Source: Erysipelotrichaceae bacterium (GTDB taxonomy: Bacteria; Bacillota_I; Bacilli_A; Erysipelotrichales; Erysipelotrichaceae). Taken from it: DNA of 11,860 bases. Shown piece by piece: positions 1 to 5,778 of the stretch. The position numbers and the translations under genes were made by a program. Position 1 is the stretch's first letter; every line of letters starts with the position of its first letter. The notes under the pieces are model-generated. The model did no database searches and was not told where the DNA came from. It saw nothing but the letters and a program-made list of their open reading frames with translations. The DNA is taken from contig JAGACP010000184.1 in NCBI GenBank assembly GCA_017614055.1, positions 1 to 11,860 of the forward strand. Direction: 5' to 3'.

Positions 1-1
1 C

Positions 2-1555
2 TATCCGATCTATCTGGCCAAGCTGGATAACGCCTATCGGGCTCTGACCCACCGCATGTACCATGATTCCCGCATCGAATTTCTCGATCTGCGCAATCAG
101 CAGGCCTGGCTGGTCTATCAGAACTCCTTGACTCTGATCTTCATCAAGGCTGTCCATGATGTGCTGGGCAAGAGTGTACTGATCACCGTCAACAACTCCC
201 TGAATAAGGGACTATATATCACTTCCACGCATAAGTCCAACGAGGAAGACATCAGCAACGTCATGGCCAGGATGCGGGAGATCATCGATCTCGATCTGCC
301 GATCGTCAAAGAACACATGACCAAGGAAGGGGCCAGACAGCTGGCCAGGAAACAGAAACTGGATGAAGCGATCAAGCTGCTTGATTCCATCACCAATATC
401 GATGATATCGAGATCTATTCCCTTGATGATGAGGTCCAGATCTTCTACAATCTGCTGGTACCATCGACCGGTTATATCAGATTGTTCGATATCACCGCCT
501 ACCGCAACGGTCTGATCCTGCGTTATCCTCATCCGAGCAATCCCAACGAGCTTGCCGCGTATGAGGAACAGGAGCTTCTGTACAACGCTTTCTCCGAGGC
601 TACCAAGTGGGGACAGCTGATGAATGTCAATTTCGTCTGCGATCTGAACGAAAGGATAATAAACGACAATGTCGACGAGATGATCCTGATGCAGGAAGCG
701 CTGCACGAGAAAAGGATAGGGGACATCTCCGACATGATCTGCGAGAGGAAGGCAAGAGTAGTTCTCATATGCGGACCGAGCTCTTCGGGAAAGACGACTT
801 TCGCCAAGAGGCTGTGCATACAGCTGGGCGTCAACGGCATCAAGACGCTGTATCTTGGGACCGACGACTACTACAAGGAATATGACGAGAGAGTGTACGA
901 TGAAAACGGCGAAGTCGATCTTGAAAGCATCAGGGCCATCGATACGAAGCTGTTCATGTCGGACATCAACAGACTGCTCAACGGTGAAGAGGTGGATCTT
1001 CCGCGCTATGACTTCTCCATACCGGGGAAGGTCTTTGGCGAGAGGCTCACCAGACTCAAGGGCAACCAGATAATCGTCATCGAAGGCATCCATGCGATGA
1101 ACGACGAACTGACGAAGGACATCGACGACAGCGAGAAGTTCAAGATCTACATCTCTCCGTTCACGCCGATATCCATCGACCATCACAACCGCATCTCGAC
1201 GACCGACGCCAGGATGCTCAGGAGGCTTGTCAGGGACTACAAGTTCAGAAGCTCTCCTGCCGAAAGGACCATATCCATGTGGCCCAAGGTGAGAAGTTCA
1301 GAGGATGCCAATATCTTCCCTTACAATTCCAAGGCCGATGTCTTCTTCAATTCCAACTGCATCTACGAGTTCTCCGTTATTAAGAAATATGCGGAGCCGC
1401 TGCTCAAGAGGATAAAGAGAGATGAAGAAGAATATGCGGAAGCCCAGAGGATGCTGAGTTTCCTGAAATACTTCGATCCTATATATGATGATTCTTCCAT
1501 CCCCAACAATTCCATAATCAGGGAGTTCATCGGAGGTTCCATAATAGTTAAATAA
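2..1555 (+). CDS. Nucleoside (uridine-type) kinase with ThrRS-like N-terminal domains, 5' truncated by window
   Basis: P-loop kinase of the uridine kinase/phosphoribulokinase family, expected to phosphorylate a nucleoside with ATP or GTP in the cytoplasm. The frame is open to the window edge with no stop, so the ATG at 56 is internal and the true start lies upstream; by comparison with the family roughly 30 residues are missing. The 517 visible residues hold the end of a TGS-like domain (YPIYLAKLDN then IEFLDL), a threonyl-tRNA-synthetase-like second additional domain (about residues 50-230), then the kinase domain with Walker A GPSSSGKT at visible residues 258-265 and a TDDYY segment at about 287-291. 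The TGS-SAD-kinase arrangement is known from Clostridia and Thermotoga proteins annotated as nucleoside kinase; its true substrate is not shown by sequence. It stands alone here and is followed by two terminators. Confidence 0.88.
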   Translation, partial: YPIYLAKLDNAYRALTHRMYHDSRIEFLDLRNQQAWLVYQNSLTLIFIKAVHDVLGKSVLITVNNSLNKGLYITSTHKSNEEDISNVMARMREIIDLDLPIVKEHMTKEGARQLARKQKLDEAIKLLDSITNIDDIEIYSLDDEVQIFYNLLVPSTGYIRLFDITAYRNGLILRYPHPSNPNELAAYEEQELLYNAFSEATKWGQLMNVNFVCDLNERIINDNVDEMILMQEALHEKRIGDISDMICERKARVVLICGPSSSGKTTFAKRLCIQLGVNGIKTLYLGTDDYYKEYDERVYDENGEVDLESIRAIDTKLFMSDINRLLNGEEVDLPRYDFSIPGKVFGERLTRLKGNQIIVIEGIHAMNDELTKDIDDSEKFKIYISPFTPISIDHHNRISTTDARMLRRLVRDYKFRSSPAERTISMWPKVRSSEDANIFPYNSKADVFFNSNCIYEFSVIKKYAEPLLKRIKRDEEEYAEAQRMLSFLKYFDPIYDDSSIPNNSIIREFIGGSIIVK

Positions 1556-1577
1556 ACCGCTCATGATGAGCGGTTTT
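1554..1577 (+). terminator. Rho-independent terminator of the nucleoside kinase gene
   Basis: Perfect stem ACCGCTCA / TGAGCGGT (1556-1563 with 1567-1574) around a TGA loop, extended by two A-T pairs that begin inside the kinase stop codon. The T run is short (TTTT). The hairpin starts directly at the stop codon. Confidence 0.8.
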
Positions 1578-1590
1578 GCTTTCAATATGG

Positions 1591-1638
1591 AATGTCTGCC
1601 GGAATGTTCATGTCCGATCCGGCAGACATTTTCTTTTC
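1591..1638 (+). terminator. Second, longer hairpin terminator before the feo operon
   Basis: Perfect 13-bp inverted repeat AATGTCTGCCGGA (1591-1603) and TCCGGCAGACATT (1618-1630) around a 14-nt loop, followed by a T-rich tail TTTTCTTTTC. It lies 14 nt after the first hairpin, so the pair probably acts as a double stop that insulates the iron-regulated promoter from kinase transcription. The opposite strand has no T tract. Confidence 0.65.
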
Positions 1639-1664
1639 AGACATCTACTGTTGCACGTATGGTA

Positions 1665-1693
1665 TTGACAAGTTAGTAGGGACTAACTAAAAT
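1665..1693 (+). promoter_or_regulatory. Strong sigma-A-type promoter of the feo operon
   Basis: A consensus -35 TTGACA (1665-1670) is separated by exactly 17 nt from a near-consensus -10 TAAAAT (1688-1693). Transcription is expected to start near 1700. The spacer is filled by an inverted repeat, as expected for a promoter occluded by a repressor. Confidence 0.82.
1671..1688. promoter_or_regulatory. Inverted-repeat operator 1 in the feo promoter spacer
   Basis: Perfect 7-bp inverted repeat AGTTAGT-AGGG-ACTAACT filling the -35/-10 spacer and touching the first base of the -10. Its size and TTAGT-N-ACTAA form recall sites of the DtxR/IdeR/MntR metal-dependent repressor family, and its place before feoA fits Fe2+-dependent repression. 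The regulator gene is not in this window, so the family assignment is inference. Confidence 0.68.
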
Positions 1694-1698
1694 ATAGA

Positions 1699-1716
1699 TG
1701 TTAGTAAAAACTAACA
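1699..1716. promoter_or_regulatory. Inverted-repeat operator 2 over the predicted feo transcription start
   Basis: Perfect repeat TGTTAGT-AAAA-ACTAACA, a second copy of the GTTAGT-N4-ACTAAC core, centred 28 bp downstream of operator 1. It covers the predicted +1 and ends 4 nt before the feoA ribosome-binding site. The same half-sites with a different spacer sequence argue for two protein-binding sites rather than one RNA hairpin. Confidence 0.66.
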
Positions 1717-1720
1717 AATG

Positions 1721-1725
1721 GGAGG
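1721..1725 (+). promoter_or_regulatory. Ribosome-binding site that fixes the first feoA start
   Basis: GGAGG lies 8 nt before the ATG at 1734. The ATG at 1698 overlaps operator 2 and the likely transcription start and has no such site; the ATG at 1728 is only 2 nt away. This favours 1734 (or 1737). Confidence 0.72.
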
Positions 1726-1733
1726 TAATGACT

Positions 1734-1946
1734 ATGATGCCGCTTATGTATGCAGAGAAGAATGAAGACAATGTGATACTGAAGATCAGCGGAAAGCAGG
1801 AAATAAGGAAACATCTGGAAGATATGGGTTTCGTTTCCGGAGCGATCATCAGGGTCATATCTTCGACTGATGGCAATGTGATCGTCAGCGTCAAGGATAC
1901 GAAAGTGGCATTGGACAGACAGCTTGCCAGCAGGATCATGATTTAA
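1734..1946 (+). CDS. feoA: FeoA domain protein (first copy)
   Basis: Small cytoplasmic SH3-like FeoA protein, 70 residues from ATG 1734, thought to bind or modulate the FeoB ferrous-iron transporter. The segment HLEDMGFVSGAIIRVIS followed by a C-terminal ALDRQLASRI is typical of FeoA: the LxxMGF-type turn, then the last beta strand with an LD(R) and a small-residue-rich helix. The start was chosen from the GGAGG at 1721-1725; the frame also has an ATG at 1698, which would begin inside operator 2. It is the first gene of a feoA-feoA-feoB-Cys-rich operon, 10 nt before the second feoA. The two FeoA copies differ strongly in sequence, so they are unlikely to be a recent duplication. Confidence 0.88.
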   Translation: MMPLMYAEKNEDNVILKISGKQEIRKHLEDMGFVSGAIIRVISSTDGNVIVSVKDTKVALDRQLASRIMI

Positions 1947-1956
1947 AGGAGGATAT

Positions 1957-2199
1957 ATGAAGACATTGAGAGATGTGATGATCGGAGATACCTGTACAGT
2001 GAAAAAACTGCACGGGGAAGGAGCGGTCAAACGCAGGATCATGGACATGGGCGTGACCAAGAATACCGAAATCTATGTGAGAAAGGTCGCTCCATTGGGA
2101 GATCCGATCGAAGTGACGGTGAGGGGCTATGAACTTTCCATCCGCAAGGACGATGCGGAAATGGTGGAAGTGATCGAAGATAAGGAGGAAGTACTATGA
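1957..2199 (+). CDS. feoA: FeoA domain protein (second copy)
   Basis: Second FeoA protein, 80 residues, with the family pattern GDTCTVKKLHGEGAVKRRI, a MDMGVTKNTEI turn and a C-terminal GYELSIRKDDA strand. It probably sits at the cytoplasmic face with FeoB. AGGAGG (1947-1952) precedes the ATG by 4 nt. The TGA stop overlaps the feoB ATG (ATGA), so the two are likely translationally coupled. Compared with the first copy it has a longer, acidic C-terminal tail ending EVIEDKEEVL. Tandem divergent feoA genes ahead of feoB are known in Clostridia; a division of labour between them is inference. Confidence 0.92.
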   Translation: MKTLRDVMIGDTCTVKKLHGEGAVKRRIMDMGVTKNTEIYVRKVAPLGDPIEVTVRGYELSIRKDDAEMVEVIEDKEEVL

Positions 2200-4346
2200 G
2201 CATCAGGATAGCGCTGGCGGGAAATCCCAACAGCGGCAAGACGACATTGTTCAATGCTCTGACAGGTTCCAATCAGTTCGTGGGAAACTGGCCGGGCGTA
2301 ACGGTAGAGAAGAAGGAAGGCAAGGTAAAGGGCTATGACGATGTGACGATAACCGACCTTCCGGGTATCTATTCACTTTCTCCATATACACTGGAAGAAG
2401 TCGTTGCCAGGAACTATCTGATCAACGAGAGACCTGATGCGATACTGAATATAGTCGACGGAACGAACCTGGAAAGGAACCTTTATCTGACGACACAGCT
2501 GACGGAACTTGGCATTCCGGTAGTCGTGGCGATAAACATGATGGACCTGGTGGAGAAAAACGGAGATACCATCGATCTCAATGAGCTTTCAAGGGAGATG
2601 GGCGTGACTTTCGTCGACATTTCCGCCCTCAAGGGTACGAATATCGACAAGGCGGCGGAAGCGGCCGTGGAAGCGGCGAAGAACGGGAAGACAGTGCCGA
2701 TGCATACTTTCTCCGGAACGGTTGAACATGCCCTGGCGCACATCGAGGAAGCCTGCGTTCATGACATGCCTGAAGAAAGACAGAGATGGTATGCGATAAA
2801 ACTGTTTGAAAGAGACGAGAAGGTGCTCGAGTCTCTGAGCCTTCCGAAAGAGACCCTGGATCATATAAACAGGGATATCGAAGCGGTAGAGAACGAGATG
2901 GACGACGATGCTGAAAGCATCATCACCAACGAAAGATATGTATATATAGGCAATCTGCTTAAAGGCATTTACAGGAAAAGGACAGCCGATGTCCTGACCG
3001 CTTCGGACAGGATAGACAGGATTGTCACCAGCAGGATTCTGGGTCTGCCGATATTCGCCCTGATAATGTTCGGCGTATACTGGCTGGCCATGGGGCCTCT
3101 CGGTTCGTTCCTGACAGACTGGACCAACGATGTCTTCGCGGGAGAATGGATGGAAGGAGGAGCGGCTGCACTTCTTGAAAGCTGGGGCGTTGCTCCGTGG
3201 CTGGTAAGCCTTGTATCTGACGGCATCGTTCACGGTGTCGGAGCTGTACTGGGATTCGTTCCGCAGATGATCGTACTGTTCCTGATGCTGTGCATCCTTG
3301 AAGATGTCGGATACATGGCCCGCGTAGCCTTCATCATGGACAGGATCTTCAGAAGATTCGGTCTTTCCGGAAAATCGTTCATCCCAATGCTGATCGGATC
3401 GGGATGCGGAGTTCCTGCCGTCATGGCGACAAGGACCATCGAAAATGAAAGAGATCGTCGTATGACGATCATGACGACCTGTTTCATCCCCTGCGGAGCC
3501 AAGCTTCCGATCATCGGACTGATCGCAGGAGCGATCTTCGACAATGCCTGGTGGGTGTCGGCTTCGGCATATTTCATCGGCGTAGCGGCGATAGTGATAT
3601 CGGGCATCATGCTCAAGAAGACGAAGATGTTCGCGGGAGATCCTGCACCGTTCGTAATGGAACTTCCTGCCTACCACGTTCCTTCCCTGACCAACGTCTT
3701 CAGGGGAACCTGGGAGAGAGGATGGAGTTTCATCAGGCGCGCAGGAACCGTCATCGTTCTTTCTTCGGTGATCATCTGGATACTCAATTCGCTGTCGTTT
3801 GAAGGAGGCCTGCATTATCTTGATGAGGATGCGGAAGGCGCGTCGATCCTCGAGAATGTCGGCTCACTGTTTGCCTGGATATTCGCTCCGCTGGGCTTCG
3901 GTACATGGCAGGCAACGGTCGCCTCGTTCCTTGGGCTGGTAGCCAAGGAGGATGTCGTAGGCACCATCGGCACATTGATCTCGATGGAAGATCTTCCTGA
4001 TTTGGTCGAAGAGGGCGAAAACATCAAGGGCGTACTGGATGTCTTCTTCAACGGAAGCGTCTTTGCCGGATATGCCTTCATGGTATTCAATCTGCTCTGT
4101 GCCCCTTGCTTCGCAGCCATGGGCGCCATCAAGCGCGAGATGAACAACGGAAAGTGGACGGCCATCGCCATCGGCTACATGTGTCTGTTCGCCTATGCCG
4201 TCGCACTGTGCATCTATCAGATAGGTTCTGCTCTGCAGGGAAATGTCAATGTCATCGGTCTGACGGTATCTGCAGCGATCATCTGTTTCGTACTGTACAT
4301 GCTGTTCAAGCCGTACAAAGAATCAAATACGTTGACGATCGAATAA
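2196..4346 (+). CDS. feoB: Ferrous iron transport protein B
   Basis: Inner-membrane Fe2+ transporter, 716 residues, full length for the family. The N-terminal G domain carries G1 GNPNSGKT (9-16), G3 DLPG (54-57), G4 NMMD (114-117) and a G5-like SALKG (143-147). A helical spacer domain follows to about 270. Hydrophobic segments then run from about 280 to 705 in two Gate-like halves, with conserved cysteine motifs GSGCGVPA (401-408), CFIPCGAKLP (429-438) and CAPC (635-638) that are candidates for iron passage. AGGAGG (2183-2188) lies 7 nt upstream, and the start overlaps the stop of the second feoA. Transcription is likely driven from the promoter at 1665 and repressed when iron is plentiful. 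There is no frameshift or missing core motif. Confidence 0.97.
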   Translation: MSIRIALAGNPNSGKTTLFNALTGSNQFVGNWPGVTVEKKEGKVKGYDDVTITDLPGIYSLSPYTLEEVVARNYLINERPDAILNIVDGTNLERNLYLTTQLTELGIPVVVAINMMDLVEKNGDTIDLNELSREMGVTFVDISALKGTNIDKAAEAAVEAAKNGKTVPMHTFSGTVEHALAHIEEACVHDMPEERQRWYAIKLFERDEKVLESLSLPKETLDHINRDIEAVENEMDDDAESIITNERYVYIGNLLKGIYRKRTADVLTASDRIDRIVTSRILGLPIFALIMFGVYWLAMGPLGSFLTDWTNDVFAGEWMEGGAAALLESWGVAPWLVSLVSDGIVHGVGAVLGFVPQMIVLFLMLCILEDVGYMARVAFIMDRIFRRFGLSGKSFIPMLIGSGCGVPAVMATRTIENERDRRMTIMTTCFIPCGAKLPIIGLIAGAIFDNAWWVSASAYFIGVAAIVISGIMLKKTKMFAGDPAPFVMELPAYHVPSLTNVFRGTWERGWSFIRRAGTVIVLSSVIIWILNSLSFEGGLHYLDEDAEGASILENVGSLFAWIFAPLGFGTWQATVASFLGLVAKEDVVGTIGTLISMEDLPDLVEEGENIKGVLDVFFNGSVFAGYAFMVFNLLCAPCFAAMGAIKREMNNGKWTAIAIGYMCLFAYAVALCIYQIGSALQGNVNVIGLTVSAAIICFVLYMLFKPYKESNTLTIE

Positions 4347-4362
4347 TCAGGAGGATGCAGCC

Positions 4363-4524
4363 ATGCACAGTTTCATCGATATCGTCGTGCTCGTCACGGT
4401 CATCGCACTTGTATGCATGTGCATGAGAAGTCTGATGCAAAGCAGGAAGAAAGGCTGCTCATGCTGCGGTAAAAAATGTACATCGTGTCCGATGTGCTGC
4501 CGTGCGGTAAATGATAGAACATAA
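4363..4524 (+). CDS. FeoB-associated Cys-rich membrane miniprotein
   Basis: A 53-residue protein starting MHSFIDIVVLVTVIALV. It has one transmembrane helix (about residues 4-21), a basic stretch RSLMQSRKK, then a cysteine cluster CSCC-GKKC-TSC-PMCC (residues 32-46). Nine of its 53 residues are Cys, two of them at the end of the helix. By the positive-inside rule the Cys tail should be cytoplasmic. AGGAGG (4349-4354) is 8 nt upstream, and the gene begins 16 nt after feoB. Size, layout and position match the small FeoB-associated Cys-rich proteins described next to feoB in Bacillota; a role as metal-binding accessory or iron sensor is inferred. A terminator starts 4 nt after the stop. Confidence 0.88.
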   Translation: MHSFIDIVVLVTVIALVCMCMRSLMQSRKKGCSCCGKKCTSCPMCCRAVNDRT

Positions 4525-4528
4525 ATAA

Positions 4529-4554
4529 AAGGACTTCCGGTAACGGAAGTCCTT
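4529..4554. terminator. Bidirectional terminator between the feo operon and the lipoprotein gene
   Basis: Perfect 11-bp stem AAGGACTTCCG / CGGAAGTCCTT (4529-4539 with 4544-4554) with a GTAA loop. On the minus strand the stem is followed by TTTATTTATG after its own T pair, and on the plus strand by GTTTC, so it can serve both convergent genes and looks stronger for the minus-strand one. Confidence 0.85.
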
Positions 4555-4564
4555 GTTTCATAGT

Positions 4565-5176
4565 CTAGAAATCTTTCTCTTCGAGCGTCTTGTCTACTGC
4601 CGTATATATCTTGGCGCTGATCTCTGTACCTGTTTCATCATATTTAGAAGCCAGGAACATGTTCTGGTATTCCGTATTCATCGTCAGGCCTATCTCCGGC
4701 AGTTCCTTGACGACATTGCCTTCATCGTCGAAGACGACGCAGTTGTAGATGGTGTACTGTGCGATCGGATCGAATGCCAGCAGATAGAGCTGGTCGTTGA
4801 GGTTGTACATGTACAGTCTGCCGTAGTCGACATTGACCTTGACCTGCATGTCCTCATAGTATGACAGATGCTTGCCGTTGACGGTCACGGTGTCGTAAAC
4901 CAGACATTTGTCGTCCTGGCAGTACGGTTCTTCCATCTCTTTTCCGCTGAAGGTCAGCGTGACGCCTTCTTTCAGCACGAACGACTCGACGTCTCCTTCC
5001 AGATCGAATTCATGGACTATCCATCCTTCGGGAAGGACGAGCTTGTTTTCATGTATTACGGGTGGTTCCGGTTCAGGCGTCGGTTCCGGAACAGGCTCCG
5101 GTTCTATGGTCGGTTCCTGTTTTCCCGTGCAGCCGAACAGGCAGAGCAGTATGAACAATATTAGTAATTTTTTCAT
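4565..5176 (-). CDS. Putative lipoprotein of unknown function with Pro-Glu linker
   Basis: A 203-residue exported protein. MKKLLILFILLCLFGC is a signal peptide with a lipobox LFGC, so Cys16 should be lipidated and the protein tethered outside the membrane. A Pro-Glu-rich repeat (PEPVPEPTPEPEPP, about residues 25-38) forms an extended linker, followed by an acidic, beta-rich globular part with no motif I recognise. Two cysteines there (CQDDKC) could form a disulfide. The frame also opens at 5203, but AGGAG (5184-5188) lies 7 nt before the ATG at 5176 and the longer form would put nine residues before the signal peptide. It is a single gene, convergent with the feo operon, with which it shares a terminator. 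Nothing links it to iron except position. Confidence 0.85.
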   Translation of the reverse strand: MKKLLILFILLCLFGCTGKQEPTIEPEPVPEPTPEPEPPVIHENKLVLPEGWIVHEFDLEGDVESFVLKEGVTLTFSGKEMEEPYCQDDKCLVYDTVTVNGKHLSYYEDMQVKVNVDYGRLYMYNLNDQLYLLAFDPIAQYTIYNCVVFDDEGNVVKELPEIGLTMNTEYQNMFLASKYDETGTEISAKIYTAVDKTLEEKDF

Positions 5177-5183
5177 TGTGTAT

Positions 5184-5188
5184 CTCCT
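5184..5188 (-). promoter_or_regulatory. Ribosome-binding site that fixes the lipoprotein start
   Basis: AGGAG on the minus strand, 7 nt before the ATG at 5176. It lies inside the longer reading frame that begins at 5203, so the shorter start is favoured. Confidence 0.75.
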
Positions 5189-5201
5189 TTTGTATATATA
5201 C

Positions 5202-5207
5202 ATTATA
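5202..5207 (-). promoter_or_regulatory. -10 element of the lipoprotein gene promoter
   Basis: Consensus TATAAT on the minus strand, giving a transcription start near 5195 and a leader of about 20 nt. The best -35 at 17-nt spacing (minus-strand TATCCA, 5225-5230) is weak. A 12-bp palindrome TGTATATATACA (5191-5202) covers the predicted start. Confidence 0.5.
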
Positions 5208-5266
5208 GCGATAATTCAAGGATATGGATAATATGCCGCGGGTATTTATTTTTACCACCGATAGTG

Positions 5267-5272
5267 TATCAT
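5267..5272 (+). promoter_or_regulatory. Possible -10 element of the 5280 gene (leaderless)
   Basis: TATCAT ends 7 nt before the ATG at 5280, so the predicted transcript would begin at or within a base of the start codon. TTTATT (5245-5250) at 16-nt spacing is a poor -35. An alternative pair, TTTACC (5251-5256) with TATATT (5273-5278), would start the RNA inside the gene. Tentative. Confidence 0.3.
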
Positions 5273-5279
5273 TATATTG

Positions 5280-5765
5280 ATGAAAAAGAATGACTTAGAT
5301 CTGTTTGAAGGAAACGACTGGCTTTCCAGGGAAAGAGCAAGAGAGAAAAGGGTGTCTGCCTGGGATTTTGACGAGGGCAGAAAGGTAAGGAACGAACACG
5401 AAGAAAACTGCGATGTCGAAAACGTTGCCAGGACTCATCATCAGGAGCATCTTCTGGAAGAGGGCGTCAACAGGAATTCGATCAGGCAGATGGACGGAAG
5501 CGACACTTCAGGAGCCGTAAAGTGGTTCCTGATGGATTTCGTGATGCTGTTCGTGCTGATATTCCTGAATGCGAATCTCGGCAGGCTGGCGTTCCCTCCG
5601 GCTGCGATAGTTCTGTTTCTGGGCATCAATCCGGGGATATTCATCTGGATCTTCCTGTTCAAGAGGTTCCCTTCGAAGATCTACTGCAAGATCCTGTTCA
5701 TCGTTGCCGTATTCCTGCAGATAGCGGGTATGGCCATGAAATATACTATGTATTACTACCATTAA
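5280..5765 (+). CDS. Small membrane protein of unknown function, partner of the SPFH gene
   Basis: A 161-residue protein I do not recognise. Residues 1-78 are highly charged and polar (ERAREKR, NEHEEN, HHQEH) and should be cytoplasmic. They are followed by about three transmembrane helices at roughly 80-100, 104-127 and 134-153, with a basic turn FKRFPSK between the last two. The N-terminal part has a WLSRERAREKR helix but no catalytic motif I can identify. The start is ATG 5280, with a TTG just before it in frame; neither has a Shine-Dalgarno, unlike most genes here. The stop lies 13 nt before the SPFH gene, so the two are likely co-transcribed. It is not a clear NfeD homologue, since it lacks a visible C-terminal OB-fold, although NfeD would be the usual SPFH partner. 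Confidence 0.75.
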   Translation: MKKNDLDLFEGNDWLSRERAREKRVSAWDFDEGRKVRNEHEENCDVENVARTHHQEHLLEEGVNRNSIRQMDGSDTSGAVKWFLMDFVMLFVLIFLNANLGRLAFPPAAIVLFLGINPGIFIWIFLFKRFPSKIYCKILFIVAVFLQIAGMAMKYTMYYYH

Positions 5766-5778
5766 AGGAGGAATCAAC

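Noticed and set aside
212..1186. Long minus-strand open frame opposite the nucleoside kinase
   Set aside because: No ribosome-binding site or recognisable domain; it mirrors a well-supported kinase and arises from codon bias.
1698..1733. Upstream ATG as the feoA start
   Set aside because: It lies inside operator 2 at the predicted transcription start and has no ribosome-binding site; GGAGG at 1721 points to 1734.
2589..3815. 408-codon minus-strand open frame opposite feoB
   Set aside because: The sequence is rich in Arg/His/Ser low-complexity translation typical of antisense frames; feoB is unambiguous on the plus strand.
5177..5203. Upstream start for the lipoprotein gene
   Set aside because: It would overlap the -10 element and place extra residues before the signal peptide; a good ribosome-binding site supports 5176.
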